From Leptofilum sp965223525 (GTDB taxonomy: Bacteria; Chloroflexota; Anaerolineae; Promineifilales; Promineifilaceae), in contig NZ_CBDCWX010000005.1 in assembly GCF_965223525.1 (NCBI RefSeq), forward strand, positions 2,356,001 to 2,420,000: a DNA stretch of 64,000 nucleotides. Reading direction: 5' to 3'. This document shows positions 34,646-41,944 of this stretch, piece by piece. The position numbers and the translations under genes are program-made. The notes under the pieces were generated by a model, which saw nothing but the letters and a program-made list of their open reading frames with translations, searched no databases and was not told the origin of the DNA. Every line of letters starts with the position of its first letter. Positions within the stretch are counted from its first letter, which is position 1.

Positions 34646-35644
34646 TTAGCCAGTTGATTCGCGGATCACCAAATCTACATCTATGTTGATGGTGTGAGAA
34701 GAGGTATCTGGGTTGTCGAGCATTTGCAGCAAGCGGCGCATGGCAAGTTGGCCAATCGCGTATTTGTCAACGCGTACCGTGCTGAGGGAAGGTGTAAACA
34801 TGGCCGCCATGCCAATATCATCAAAACCCATGACGGCAATATCGGCAGGTACTTGCTTGCCCAAATCATGCACCGCTCTGATAGCCCCTAAAGCCATAAG
34901 ATCGTTGTAGGTGAATACGGCCGTTATTTGGGGAAATTGGCTCAATAATTGGCTTAAAGCGGCATAGCCACCTTGCAAAGTAGGTGCGCCATCCACTAGA
35001 TAAGCATCAACCACAGACAGCCCATGATCCTGCAATGCTTTCTGGTAGCCTTGAACACGCCGCACTTGGCTGCGCGTGAAATCTTCATTCACCAACATGC
35101 CAATTTGCCTGTGTCCCAGCTTAATTAGGTAGCTAACAGCCAAATGTGCGCCTTGAAAGTTGTCAACATTGATGACAGACACATGGGGATGCTCAAAAAA
35201 GCGGTTAATAAACACAATTGGCCGGAACGTGTTTGCAAAGACAGTTAGTTCTTTAGTGGTAGCCTTGCTACCCATTGTAATAATGCCATCAACGCGCTGG
35301 GCTGCTAATGAGTACATCGTTTTGATCTCTTCTTCTGGCTTGTCGTCTGTGTTGCATAGCAGCACGTTATAATCGTGTAATCGCCCTTCATCCTGAACGC
35401 CCCTGGCAACTTCTGGAAAGAACAGATTAGTAATGTCTGGCACTACCAATCCCACGGTGCGCGTGCGCTGCGTCACCATCCCTTGCGCCAATCGGTTGGG
35501 CCGGTAGCCCAACTCGGCAACGGCAGCCATCACCTTTTCTTTGGTTGTTTTGCTGATTTCGCCTTTGTTGTTGATAGCCCGTGAAACGGTTTGACGAGAC
35601 ACACCTGCCAGGGCAGCAACATCTTCAATTGTGGCTCTTTTCAC
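34646..35644 (-). CDS. LacI-family transcriptional regulator of the galactoside region
   Basis: The protein has 332 residues. The N-terminal HTH (TIEDVAALAGVSRQTVSRAI) with hinge RPNRLAQGMVTQ is followed by a periplasmic-binding-like sensor (TRTVGLVVPDITNLFFPEV, INVDNFQGAHLAVSYLI). The start is a GTG at 35644 with GGAGG seven bases upstream; an in-frame GTG at 35671 lies inside the operator. The operator at 35660-35671 overlaps its own start point and nearly equals the one in front of the sugar ABC operon. It therefore probably represses both itself and that operon until a galactoside or galactose binds. Confidence 0.9.
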   Translation of the reverse strand: MKRATIEDVAALAGVSRQTVSRAINNKGEISKTTKEKVMAAVAELGYRPNRLAQGMVTQRTRTVGLVVPDITNLFFPEVARGVQDEGRLHDYNVLLCNTDDKPEEEIKTMYSLAAQRVDGIITMGSKATTKELTVFANTFRPIVFINRFFEHPHVSVINVDNFQGAHLAVSYLIKLGHRQIGMLVNEDFTRSQVRRVQGYQKALQDHGLSVVDAYLVDGAPTLQGGYAALSQLLSQFPQITAVFTYNDLMALGAIRAVHDLGKQVPADIAVMGFDDIGMAAMFTPSLSTVRVDKYAIGQLAMRRLLQMLDNPDTSSHTINIDVDLVIRESTG

Positions 35645-35659
35645 TTGAAAACCTCCGCC

Positions 35660-35704
35660 GTGAGCGTTCACAAATAGTGTAACAGCTTATTCTAATCTAT
35701 TCAA
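35660..35704 (-). promoter_or_regulatory. Promoter and autoregulatory operator of the LacI-type gene
   Basis: Read on the minus strand: -35 TTGAAT (35699-35704), a 17-base spacer, -10 TACACT (35676-35681), then GTGAACGCTCAC (35660-35671) over the start point. The layout copies that of the sugar operon promoter at 21886-21937, and the 12-base operator cores differ by one base. Confidence 0.78.
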
Positions 35705-35728
35705 AGAGGGTATAGCGGCTGTAGAATC

Positions 35729-37420
35729 TCACGGTGTTGTTGCTAGGCTGGCCCGATAAATTTGGAATTCACCATCGGGCAATTCCTGTTTTAATGCTTC
35801 CGGAAGGTTCACCTGCTTATGTACGCTTTGTAAGTTTAGCCAAAGTGCTGCCTGCCAGTGAAAGGCATCCTGCTCAATCATCTCGTTAGAGAAGTTTTGT
35901 AATGGATCCGGCTCGAAAGCATAAACTGGAATGTCCATAGCCAATAGTTCCTTTAGCTTTTCAGTCGTCAGAATTTGGTAGTAGGCATATGTCATCGGCG
36001 TAAATGGCCCTTGGCCATTGTAAAGTAGCAAGTAGCCGCCATCTCGAACCACGGGACGATATGGCATATAAAATGGCAGGGCGTTGACATTCCATTCTTC
36101 ACTGGATTGAATGACGACAGCATTATCGGGTAGATGGTTTACTAGCGCCAACGCAGCCAACCGAGAAGGTGAATATTGGGCGATGGCATCCTGTGCCACA
36201 TCATCCCAATGCTGGCCAAATTGTTGCAGCGATGGTAGCCAGAAGTAGAAGATGAGCATCAGGGAAATGATGGCGGTAATGAGTGTATTTTGGCGGGATG
36301 CCCGCCAGGTTTTGGTAATTGCCCAGGCTATCAATATGCCGACGGCCGCCAGCATCCCAGGCAGGAAGAAAACGACATAAACGCCAAAATCAGGCGTATT
36401 ACCCAACAGGAGTTCATAACTCAAATATGGAACCATCCAAAGCAGCCAGAAAACGGCCGTTCGCCAATTTAGTCGCCAGGTGAGTGCCATGCCAGCCAAT
36501 GCCATTAGTACATGCGTCCAGGGTAAACCCGTAGGAAAAGTGGCTAGCGGCATACGGCCGTGTGGAATGTCCTGAGCCGTTAGACGGACAAATAACTGTT
36601 GTGCTGATTGCTGTAAAAAAAATGGGTCTAGGAGTCGTGACAATTTTACCGTTGGGGCAATACCCCGCAGATAATCAAAGTAAAATAAATGATGATTGTG
36701 GTAGTTTTTGGGGATTAATAAATAGATCAGGGCAGAAAATAAAATAACAGCTCCGAGGGTAACGACCGTAAATTTTAGCCCACCTTTGCGCCGCACAACG
36801 GTATCCTGATTAGGCTGGGAAAGCAGTATAAATAGGAGAGCAGGCAGGAGGAAAATGGATGAATTATGGACGGCAATAGCTCCGCCATAAGCTAACCCCG
36901 CCAAGATAGTTCTATCTCGTTTTGGTTTCAGGAGCAACGAAGCGGTCAAGAGCAAAAAACAAAGCTGTACAATGTAAATCTCTTGCGTCCCCGCTTGCCG
37001 GACAAATAAATAGTTTATTCCGAGAAGTAATGTCGCAATGCTGGCCGCCACGGTTCTTATGATGGTTGGTTGCCTCTGATAAAAGTGTTTAATAATGACA
37101 AACAAAAGGGTGAGCGCAATAAGACCGCTGGCAAAAGAGAGGGTAGAAAGGGCAACGGCCGCATCACCGATTAGCCAATAGAAGAGTTTACCCAGCAAAA
37201 AGTAAAGAATATAAGGGGAGTGAGGCAAATAGTTTTGCTTTAACCCTCGGGCGTACTCCGTCTGATCCCAGCCATTCGGGAAATATTCAAAATAGTTGGC
37301 AATTAACAAAAAAGATGTAAGAAGAATAAGCAAGAAGATGACCCGCCAGGGGTCGGCTAAGTTGCTCCTTCGTGAAGTGAAAAGATTGCTTTTTACACCC
37401 GTTTGGTTAACTGCAAACAT
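35729..37420 (-). CDS. Polytopic membrane protein, GT-C glycosyltransferase-like
   Basis: The protein has 563 residues with about ten predicted helices (the first is VIFLLILLTSFLLIANYF). An acidic motif follows it in the first outer loop (GWDQTEYARG), the position where GT-C transferases carry catalytic Asp/Glu. The C-terminal about 140 residues form a soluble domain (NAVVIQSSEEWNVNALPFY). This layout fits lipid-linked-sugar transferases of the DUF2723/PMT-like group, acting at the membrane outer face. The donor and acceptor are unknown. It is monocistronic, between the LacI gene and the ArsR-type gene on the other strand. Confidence 0.55.
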   Translation of the reverse strand: MFAVNQTGVKSNLFTSRRSNLADPWRVIFLLILLTSFLLIANYFEYFPNGWDQTEYARGLKQNYLPHSPYILYFLLGKLFYWLIGDAAVALSTLSFASGLIALTLLFVIIKHFYQRQPTIIRTVAASIATLLLGINYLFVRQAGTQEIYIVQLCFLLLTASLLLKPKRDRTILAGLAYGGAIAVHNSSIFLLPALLFILLSQPNQDTVVRRKGGLKFTVVTLGAVILFSALIYLLIPKNYHNHHLFYFDYLRGIAPTVKLSRLLDPFFLQQSAQQLFVRLTAQDIPHGRMPLATFPTGLPWTHVLMALAGMALTWRLNWRTAVFWLLWMVPYLSYELLLGNTPDFGVYVVFFLPGMLAAVGILIAWAITKTWRASRQNTLITAIISLMLIFYFWLPSLQQFGQHWDDVAQDAIAQYSPSRLAALALVNHLPDNAVVIQSSEEWNVNALPFYMPYRPVVRDGGYLLLYNGQGPFTPMTYAYYQILTTEKLKELLAMDIPVYAFEPDPLQNFSNEMIEQDAFHWQAALWLNLQSVHKQVNLPEALKQELPDGEFQIYRASLATTP

Positions 37421-37552
37421 ATGCCCTAAGCCCTACGAAATCCCAAAGGCTTGTTAAATTTCTGTCTGGGTAGTGTCAGGAATCACCCAATTATACTGTA
37501 ACGATTTTGTTCCAAACAAAGAGAGTAGTTAGAAGATATGCTGCTTGCGATC

Positions 37553-37581
37553 TTGACAATCCGCAAAATCTATATTATCAT
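37553..37581 (+). promoter_or_regulatory. Strong sigma70 promoter of the ArsR-ABC-protease operon
   Basis: The -35 TTGACA (37553-37558), a 17-base spacer and -10 TATCAT (37576-37581) give an almost ideal promoter. It forces translation of the next gene to begin downstream, at the TTG at 37619, rather than at an ATG at 37538. Confidence 0.8.
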
Positions 37582-37618
37582 ATTCAGTAACATTATCAAT
37601 TTTAATAACGGAGTTGTT

Positions 37619-38161
37619 TTGCGAAAAATAGAGCTTGTTATTCACCCCGTTCGTTTTCAGATATTGCAAGCACTTGGCACAGAAACGCTAACCACCCAGG
37701 AGATTGCTGACCGCTTACCCGGTACGCCCAAATCCTCCATTTACCGCCACCTCAAGCTACTACTGGATCACGCGCTGATCGTGGTAGCTGATACGAGGCT
37801 GGTGAATGGCATTCAGGAAAAAACCTACCGTCTGGATCAACCGACTCATCTGGGGCCAGAGGATATGGCATCTTTAAGCACTGATGACCATATCCGCTTT
37901 TTTACAACGTATGCGTTAACGCTAGTGCAAGATTATTCGCGCTATGTCACCGAGAATGAACCCATTGATATGGTGGCGGATCGCACGGGCTACACCGAGG
38001 TGACGTTTTACGCCACCAATACGGAACTGGACAGCTTTCAGCACGCCATCAATACGGCCTTGCTTAGGCTGCTGGGCAATGAACCGGGCAACGGCCGTAC
38101 CCGTCGCAAACTGGCCATCGTTTCCCAACCATTGCCGAACGGGAATCAAAACGAAGAATAA
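37619..38161 (+). CDS. ArsR-like winged-HTH transcriptional regulator
   Basis: The start is TTG (37619) with GGAG five bases upstream, downstream of a clear promoter. It has 180 residues. The N-terminal winged HTH is IHPVRFQILQALGTETLTTQEIADRL (split as HPVRFQILQALG and LTTQEIADRLPG) with recognition helix SSIYRHLKLLLDHALI. The C-terminal domain (DMASLSTDDHIRFFTTYA) resembles the effector part of HTH_20 regulators found beside ABC exporters. It is first in an apparent operon with the PLDc_N peptide, an ABC ATPase and the protease-permease fusion, which it probably regulates. Confidence 0.78.
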   Translation: MRKIELVIHPVRFQILQALGTETLTTQEIADRLPGTPKSSIYRHLKLLLDHALIVVADTRLVNGIQEKTYRLDQPTHLGPEDMASLSTDDHIRFFTTYALTLVQDYSRYVTENEPIDMVADRTGYTEVTFYATNTELDSFQHAINTALLRLLGNEPGNGRTRRKLAIVSQPLPNGNQNEE

Positions 38162-38193
38162 AATGTAGATATTACAAAATGGAGTAAACAAAA

Positions 38194-38391
38194 ATGGAAT
38201 TTATAACCAACAACCTACCTTTGCTCATCCCAATTTTCATCATTCAACTGGTGCTGATCGCATTTGCCCTGATTGATCTAATGCGCCGAGACAACACGCG
38301 CGGCCCTAAATGGGTCTGGGTGCTGGTGATTTTGCTTGTCAACATGATCGGACCGATCATCTACTTGTTGGTGGGGCGGGACGAGGCTTAA
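38194..38391 (+). CDS. PLDc_N-type small membrane protein
   Basis: The protein has 65 residues with two helices (PLLIPIFIIQLVLIAFALIDL and WVWVLVILLVNMIGPIIYLLV) joined by MRRDNTRGPKW, and ends GRDEA. This is the phospholipase D N-terminal (PLDc_N) family: the membrane part without the nuclease. Stand-alone forms often sit beside ABC exporter genes. GGAG lies upstream and the ATPase starts four bases after its stop, so translation is coupled. Confidence 0.8.
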   Translation: MEFITNNLPLLIPIFIIQLVLIAFALIDLMRRDNTRGPKWVWVLVILLVNMIGPIIYLLVGRDEA

Positions 38392-38394
38392 GCG

Positions 38395-39330
38395 ATGGAT
38401 AACGTTGCAATTCGCTGTGAGAGTCTGAGCAAGCAGTACGGCGAGGTTCACGCTCTTAAGCCGCTTAACCTGACCGTTGACAAAGGCTCGATTTTTGGCT
38501 TTTTGGGGCGTAACGGGGCGGGTAAAACCACCACCATCCGGCTATTGACCGGGCTGGCTGTGCCAACCAGTGGCCGCGCCTGGGTAGATAGCGTAGAAAC
38601 AACTACCGCCAACAGCGCAGCCCGCAGCCGCTTCGGCTATTTGCCGCAAGACCCGGCGTTTTATAGCTGGATGACGCCGCGAGAATATCTGGATTACGTA
38701 GGCAAGCTGTTCCAAATGGATAAGGCCACCCGCCAACGCCGCATCGAGGAGATGCTGACGCTGGTAAAGCTGACGGATGCGGCCAAACGGCCGATTCGTG
38801 GTTTCTCCGGTGGTATGGTGCAGCGGTTGGGTATTGCCCAGGCGTTGCTGCACGAACCGCCCGTCCTCTTTTTGGATGAGCCAACCAGTGCGCTGGATCC
38901 AGCCGGGCGGCATGAGCTGCTGGCCTTGCTGCAAACGCTGCGCGGCCAGGTGACCATCTTCCTCTCCAGCCATATTTTGGCGGACGTGGAGCGGGTGTGC
39001 GACACGATTGGCATCATTCATGAAGGGGAGCTGGTGCTGGTGGCTGGTCGGGACGAGCTGATGAATAAGTACGCCACGGACAGTGTGCTGCTGGAGGTGG
39101 CAGCGGGTTCACCAACGGCCGTTCCGCACTTGCTGTCCATCCTGCAAAATCAACCGTGGGTGCAGCAAATTGATCAGGAAAACGGCCGTCTCCACCTGCA
39201 CGTTCACGACGTGGCGGTAGCGCAGCAAGCTATCCTGCCCCTTATGGCTGAAAACCAGGTGCAGCTTAACAAGTTTGAATGGATACGGCCGTCTTTGGAA
39301 GAAATATTCCTCTCAATTAGTGAACAGTAA
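38395..39330 (+). CDS. ABC exporter ATPase (BcrA/CcmA type)
   Basis: The protein has 311 residues. Walker A is FLGRNGAGKTTTIRLL, Q-loop GYLPQDPAFY, signature GFSGGMVQRLGIAQAL, Walker B VLFLDEPTSALDP and H-loop ILSSHILADV. The C-terminal 90 residues are the usual accessory domain of the antibiotic and peptide exporter group. It energises the ABC-2 permease encoded 108 bases downstream across a repeat element. Three ACGGCCGT copies lie near its 3' end. Confidence 0.9.
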   Translation: MDNVAIRCESLSKQYGEVHALKPLNLTVDKGSIFGFLGRNGAGKTTTIRLLTGLAVPTSGRAWVDSVETTTANSAARSRFGYLPQDPAFYSWMTPREYLDYVGKLFQMDKATRQRRIEEMLTLVKLTDAAKRPIRGFSGGMVQRLGIAQALLHEPPVLFLDEPTSALDPAGRHELLALLQTLRGQVTIFLSSHILADVERVCDTIGIIHEGELVLVAGRDELMNKYATDSVLLEVAAGSPTAVPHLLSILQNQPWVQQIDQENGRLHLHVHDVAVAQQAILPLMAENQVQLNKFEWIRPSLEEIFLSISEQ

Positions 39331-39340
39331 CAGGTGACGG

Positions 39341-39397
39341 TAGGGGCAGACCCCCGTGTCTGCCTAATTGCGGGCGGGCACGGGGACCCGCCCCTAC
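39341..39397. repeat. Two-hairpin interspersed repeat, copy 1
   Basis: This 57-base element has two consecutive GC-rich hairpins, cagacccccgtgtctg and gggcgggcacggggacccgccc. It lies between the ATPase and the permease of the exporter. The second copy is at 44004-44060; there the first hairpin is inverted while the second keeps its orientation. Confidence 0.75.
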
Positions 39398-39438
39398 TTC
39401 CTGTTAGATGCAAAGATTACCGATAACGGATAACAAAA

Positions 39439-40998
39439 ATGACAATCTTTTTATTTACACTCGCAGTTTTACTCATGTTGTCCATCCCGCTGGGGCTGGC
39501 CATTTGGCTGCGACGGCGGTTTGCCGTGCCGTGGCTGCTGTTTTGCCTGGGGATGCTTACCTTTGTTGGTTCGCAAACGTACCATATCCCGCTCAACAAT
39601 TGGCTGACCGATTTGGGGGTGATTGGCGAGGTTTCGCCGGACGCACCGAATTTGCTGCGAACGGCCGTAATCCTGGGACTCTCTGCCGGGATTAGCGAAA
39701 CATTGGCTCGCGTGCTGGGCTACTGGTTCCTCTTCCGCCGCAACTTGGCGGAGCGGTTTGAGGACGGCGTGCTGGTGGGTCTGGGGCATGGCGGCATCGA
39801 GGCGATGATCATTGGCGGGGTGTTCCTGGCTGGGTCGCTCAGTTCGCTGTGGGCCATTCGCAATGTGGATTTAACCACGCTGGGCATGACGGCAGCGGAG
39901 ATGACGGCCGTTTCTGAACAGCTTGCGGCCATTACAGAAACGCCGTGGGTGGTGTTTGCGGGCGTCATTGAGCGGCTGATCGCCATCACGCTGCATGTGA
40001 CCATTTCTGTGCTGGTGTGGCGGGCTTTCAAAACGCGGCAGGTGTGGCCGGTGCTGCTAGGCGCGGCTCTACACGCATTTTTGGACGCAACGGCCGTTTA
40101 CGCCGCGCAATTTTTAGACGCTATCTGGATCGAGCTGATTTTGCTAGCCATTGCCCTGCCCGGCGCAATTTGGCTCTGGCGCAGTTGGCCTGCCCCCACT
40201 CGCACTGAATCTGGTTTGGGTTGGATGGATGAGCTGCGGCTTTGGGGAACGGCCGTCACTCACGAACTCACCCTGCAATGGCGCACCCGTCGCGCTTTGG
40301 TGATGGTAGCGGTTTTTGTGCTGTTTGGCCTCGCCTCGCCGCTGATTGCTAAATTCACCCCAGAACTGTTGCGGAACACGCCGGGAGCCGAGCAGTTTGC
40401 CGGACTCATCCCCGAACCGACCTCGGCTGACGCGGTGAGCCAATACATCCGCAACTTGACCCAGTTTGGCTTTGTGCTGGTCATTTTGCTAGGAATGGGC
40501 GCGGTGGCGGGCGAAAAAAGCAACGGCACGGCGGCGATCATTTTGAGCAAGCCGCTGCCCCGCTGGGCCTTTTTACTGAGCAAATTTGCGGCGCAGGGCG
40601 TGGTTTACTTTGTGGCCTTGCTGCTGGGGACGCTGGCAACCTATTACTACACGCTGGTTTTGTTTGAGCCGCTGGCGTTTGGGCCCTTTTTGTTTGGCGG
40701 CTTCTTGCTGTGGCTGTGGACGTTGGTGTATACGGCCGTCACCCTCTTGGGCAGCACGTTGGGCAAAAGCACGGGCGGGGCGGCTGGCCTGGCCTTGCTC
40801 GGTGCCATTTTGCTGCTGATTTTGGGCAGCGTTCCCCAGGTAGCCAGCTTCTTCCCCGGCGCGTTGGTGGGCTGGGCATCGCAGCTTGGCCTGCCGGGAG
40901 ACGTGCCGTTTAGCGGCGCAGCCCTGGCGGCAAACGGGGTGCTGATACTGGTGTTTTTGGTAACGGCCGTTGCCCTCTTCGAGCACCAGGAAATTTAA
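39439..40998 (+). CDS. Fusion of YhfC-type intramembrane protease and ABC-2 permease
   Basis: The protein has 519 residues and about 13 helices. Residues 1-265 look like YhfC (glutamic-type, Rce1-related) with AGISETLARVLGYWFLFRRN, the catalytic-looking GHGGIEAMIIGG, ERLIAITLHVTISVLVWRAF and LHAFLDATAVYAA. From about residue 280 it is an ABC-2 permease of the NosY/ABC2_membrane type (RTRRALVMVAVFVLFGLASP, GMGAVAGEKSNGTAAIILSKPLPRW split as GMGAVAGEKSNGTAA and IILSKPLPRW). No stop or frameshift separates the halves. Together with the ATPase upstream it would export, and perhaps first cleave, a membrane-inserted substrate. Seven ACGGCCGT copies show it is resident DNA. The fusion is seen directly; the activity is inferred. 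Confidence 0.72.
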   Translation: MTIFLFTLAVLLMLSIPLGLAIWLRRRFAVPWLLFCLGMLTFVGSQTYHIPLNNWLTDLGVIGEVSPDAPNLLRTAVILGLSAGISETLARVLGYWFLFRRNLAERFEDGVLVGLGHGGIEAMIIGGVFLAGSLSSLWAIRNVDLTTLGMTAAEMTAVSEQLAAITETPWVVFAGVIERLIAITLHVTISVLVWRAFKTRQVWPVLLGAALHAFLDATAVYAAQFLDAIWIELILLAIALPGAIWLWRSWPAPTRTESGLGWMDELRLWGTAVTHELTLQWRTRRALVMVAVFVLFGLASPLIAKFTPELLRNTPGAEQFAGLIPEPTSADAVSQYIRNLTQFGFVLVILLGMGAVAGEKSNGTAAIILSKPLPRWAFLLSKFAAQGVVYFVALLLGTLATYYYTLVLFEPLAFGPFLFGGFLLWLWTLVYTAVTLLGSTLGKSTGGAAGLALLGAILLLILGSVPQVASFFPGALVGWASQLGLPGDVPFSGAALAANGVLILVFLVTAVALFEHQEI

Positions 40999-41092
40999 GG
41001 ATTTGGCTTAGATCAAGAGTAACACGTCGAGATTTTTGCGAAGCATGGAGCTGGTGTATGATTGAATCGTCGCGTTGACAGGGGCATCATAG

Positions 41093-41863
41093 ATGGCTAA
41101 TTCAAATAAAGATTTATTGACAAAATCGCTGTCAAAGAAAGCAAGATTTTCCCCAAGAAGCAAAAAACGATATTGGGTCCATTTGTGCCTGTTACTTCTC
41201 ATAATAATTCTTCAAATAATCAATTTGAGGCAAGTGTTTATTGAAGTGGATTATTCAACGTACATGAGGGCAAGAGGTGAGATATTTGTAAGCCCAAATT
41301 GGCGTTATGGCTTTGCAACAGGCTTAGGGGGAGTGACATGGATTAGGAGGTTAAATACCGAGCAGCTTCCCCTTCTTTATTTTCAGGTATCTGCATTAAA
41401 AAATATTTACTTTTTGAATCTAATAGGAAAATTTTTAATCGAGTTGATATTGTATGTTTCAATTTTGACGTTTATTTTTTGGGACAACTTCTCTTCAAAT
41501 AAACTTGGTCGAAATTTCGGTTATTTTTTTAATTCATTCCGAGCAAAAATTCTTGCCTCGTGGGTGATGCTTTCCATTCCCCTCGTAATTTTCCAATACG
41601 GTACTTTTAACCTTGTTTCCGGGATTCCAGAATCATTTAATGCTTACGAATATTACGATTATTCAACAATCTCATATCGAGGGATTGTTGATATTGTTTA
41701 CTTTGTTCCCTACACAATTTCACGTTGGATTGGCGTAAACGATGAAGTCTTGAATAATCCAATAGTCGTGTTTTTATTGAGTGCAATTTTTCTTGTTTTT
41801 GTAAGTTTGCTAATCGAGTTTCTCACAAAAAGATTCTCTCATGCTATGGATGGGTCTGCTTGA
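41093..41863 (+). CDS. AT-rich multi-pass membrane protein, unknown
   Basis: The protein has 256 residues. A basic start (KKARFSPRSKKRYW) is followed by about five helices, including LCLLLLIIILQIINL, FLIELILYVSILTFIF, ILASWVMLSIPLVIFQ and VVFLLSAIFLVFVSLLIEFL. Base composition is far more AT-rich than the flanking genes and it has no ACGGCCGT, so it was probably acquired separately. No Shine-Dalgarno is clear. I recognise no family. Confidence 0.5.
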   Translation: MANSNKDLLTKSLSKKARFSPRSKKRYWVHLCLLLLIIILQIINLRQVFIEVDYSTYMRARGEIFVSPNWRYGFATGLGGVTWIRRLNTEQLPLLYFQVSALKNIYFLNLIGKFLIELILYVSILTFIFWDNFSSNKLGRNFGYFFNSFRAKILASWVMLSIPLVIFQYGTFNLVSGIPESFNAYEYYDYSTISYRGIVDIVYFVPYTISRWIGVNDEVLNNPIVVFLLSAIFLVFVSLLIEFLTKRFSHAMDGSA

Positions 41864-41944
41864 AGAGCTGTGGTTGATGTCCTTGCCGCCCTGTCTCCTA
41901 CAAATGGCAAGGATAATCAGTCAAACTGCGTCGCCCCTGTGGCC

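Noticed and set aside
37538..37618. ATG start at 37538 for the ArsR-type regulator
   Set aside because: It lies upstream of an almost perfect promoter (37553-37581), so it would not be transcribed; the TTG at 37619 fits.
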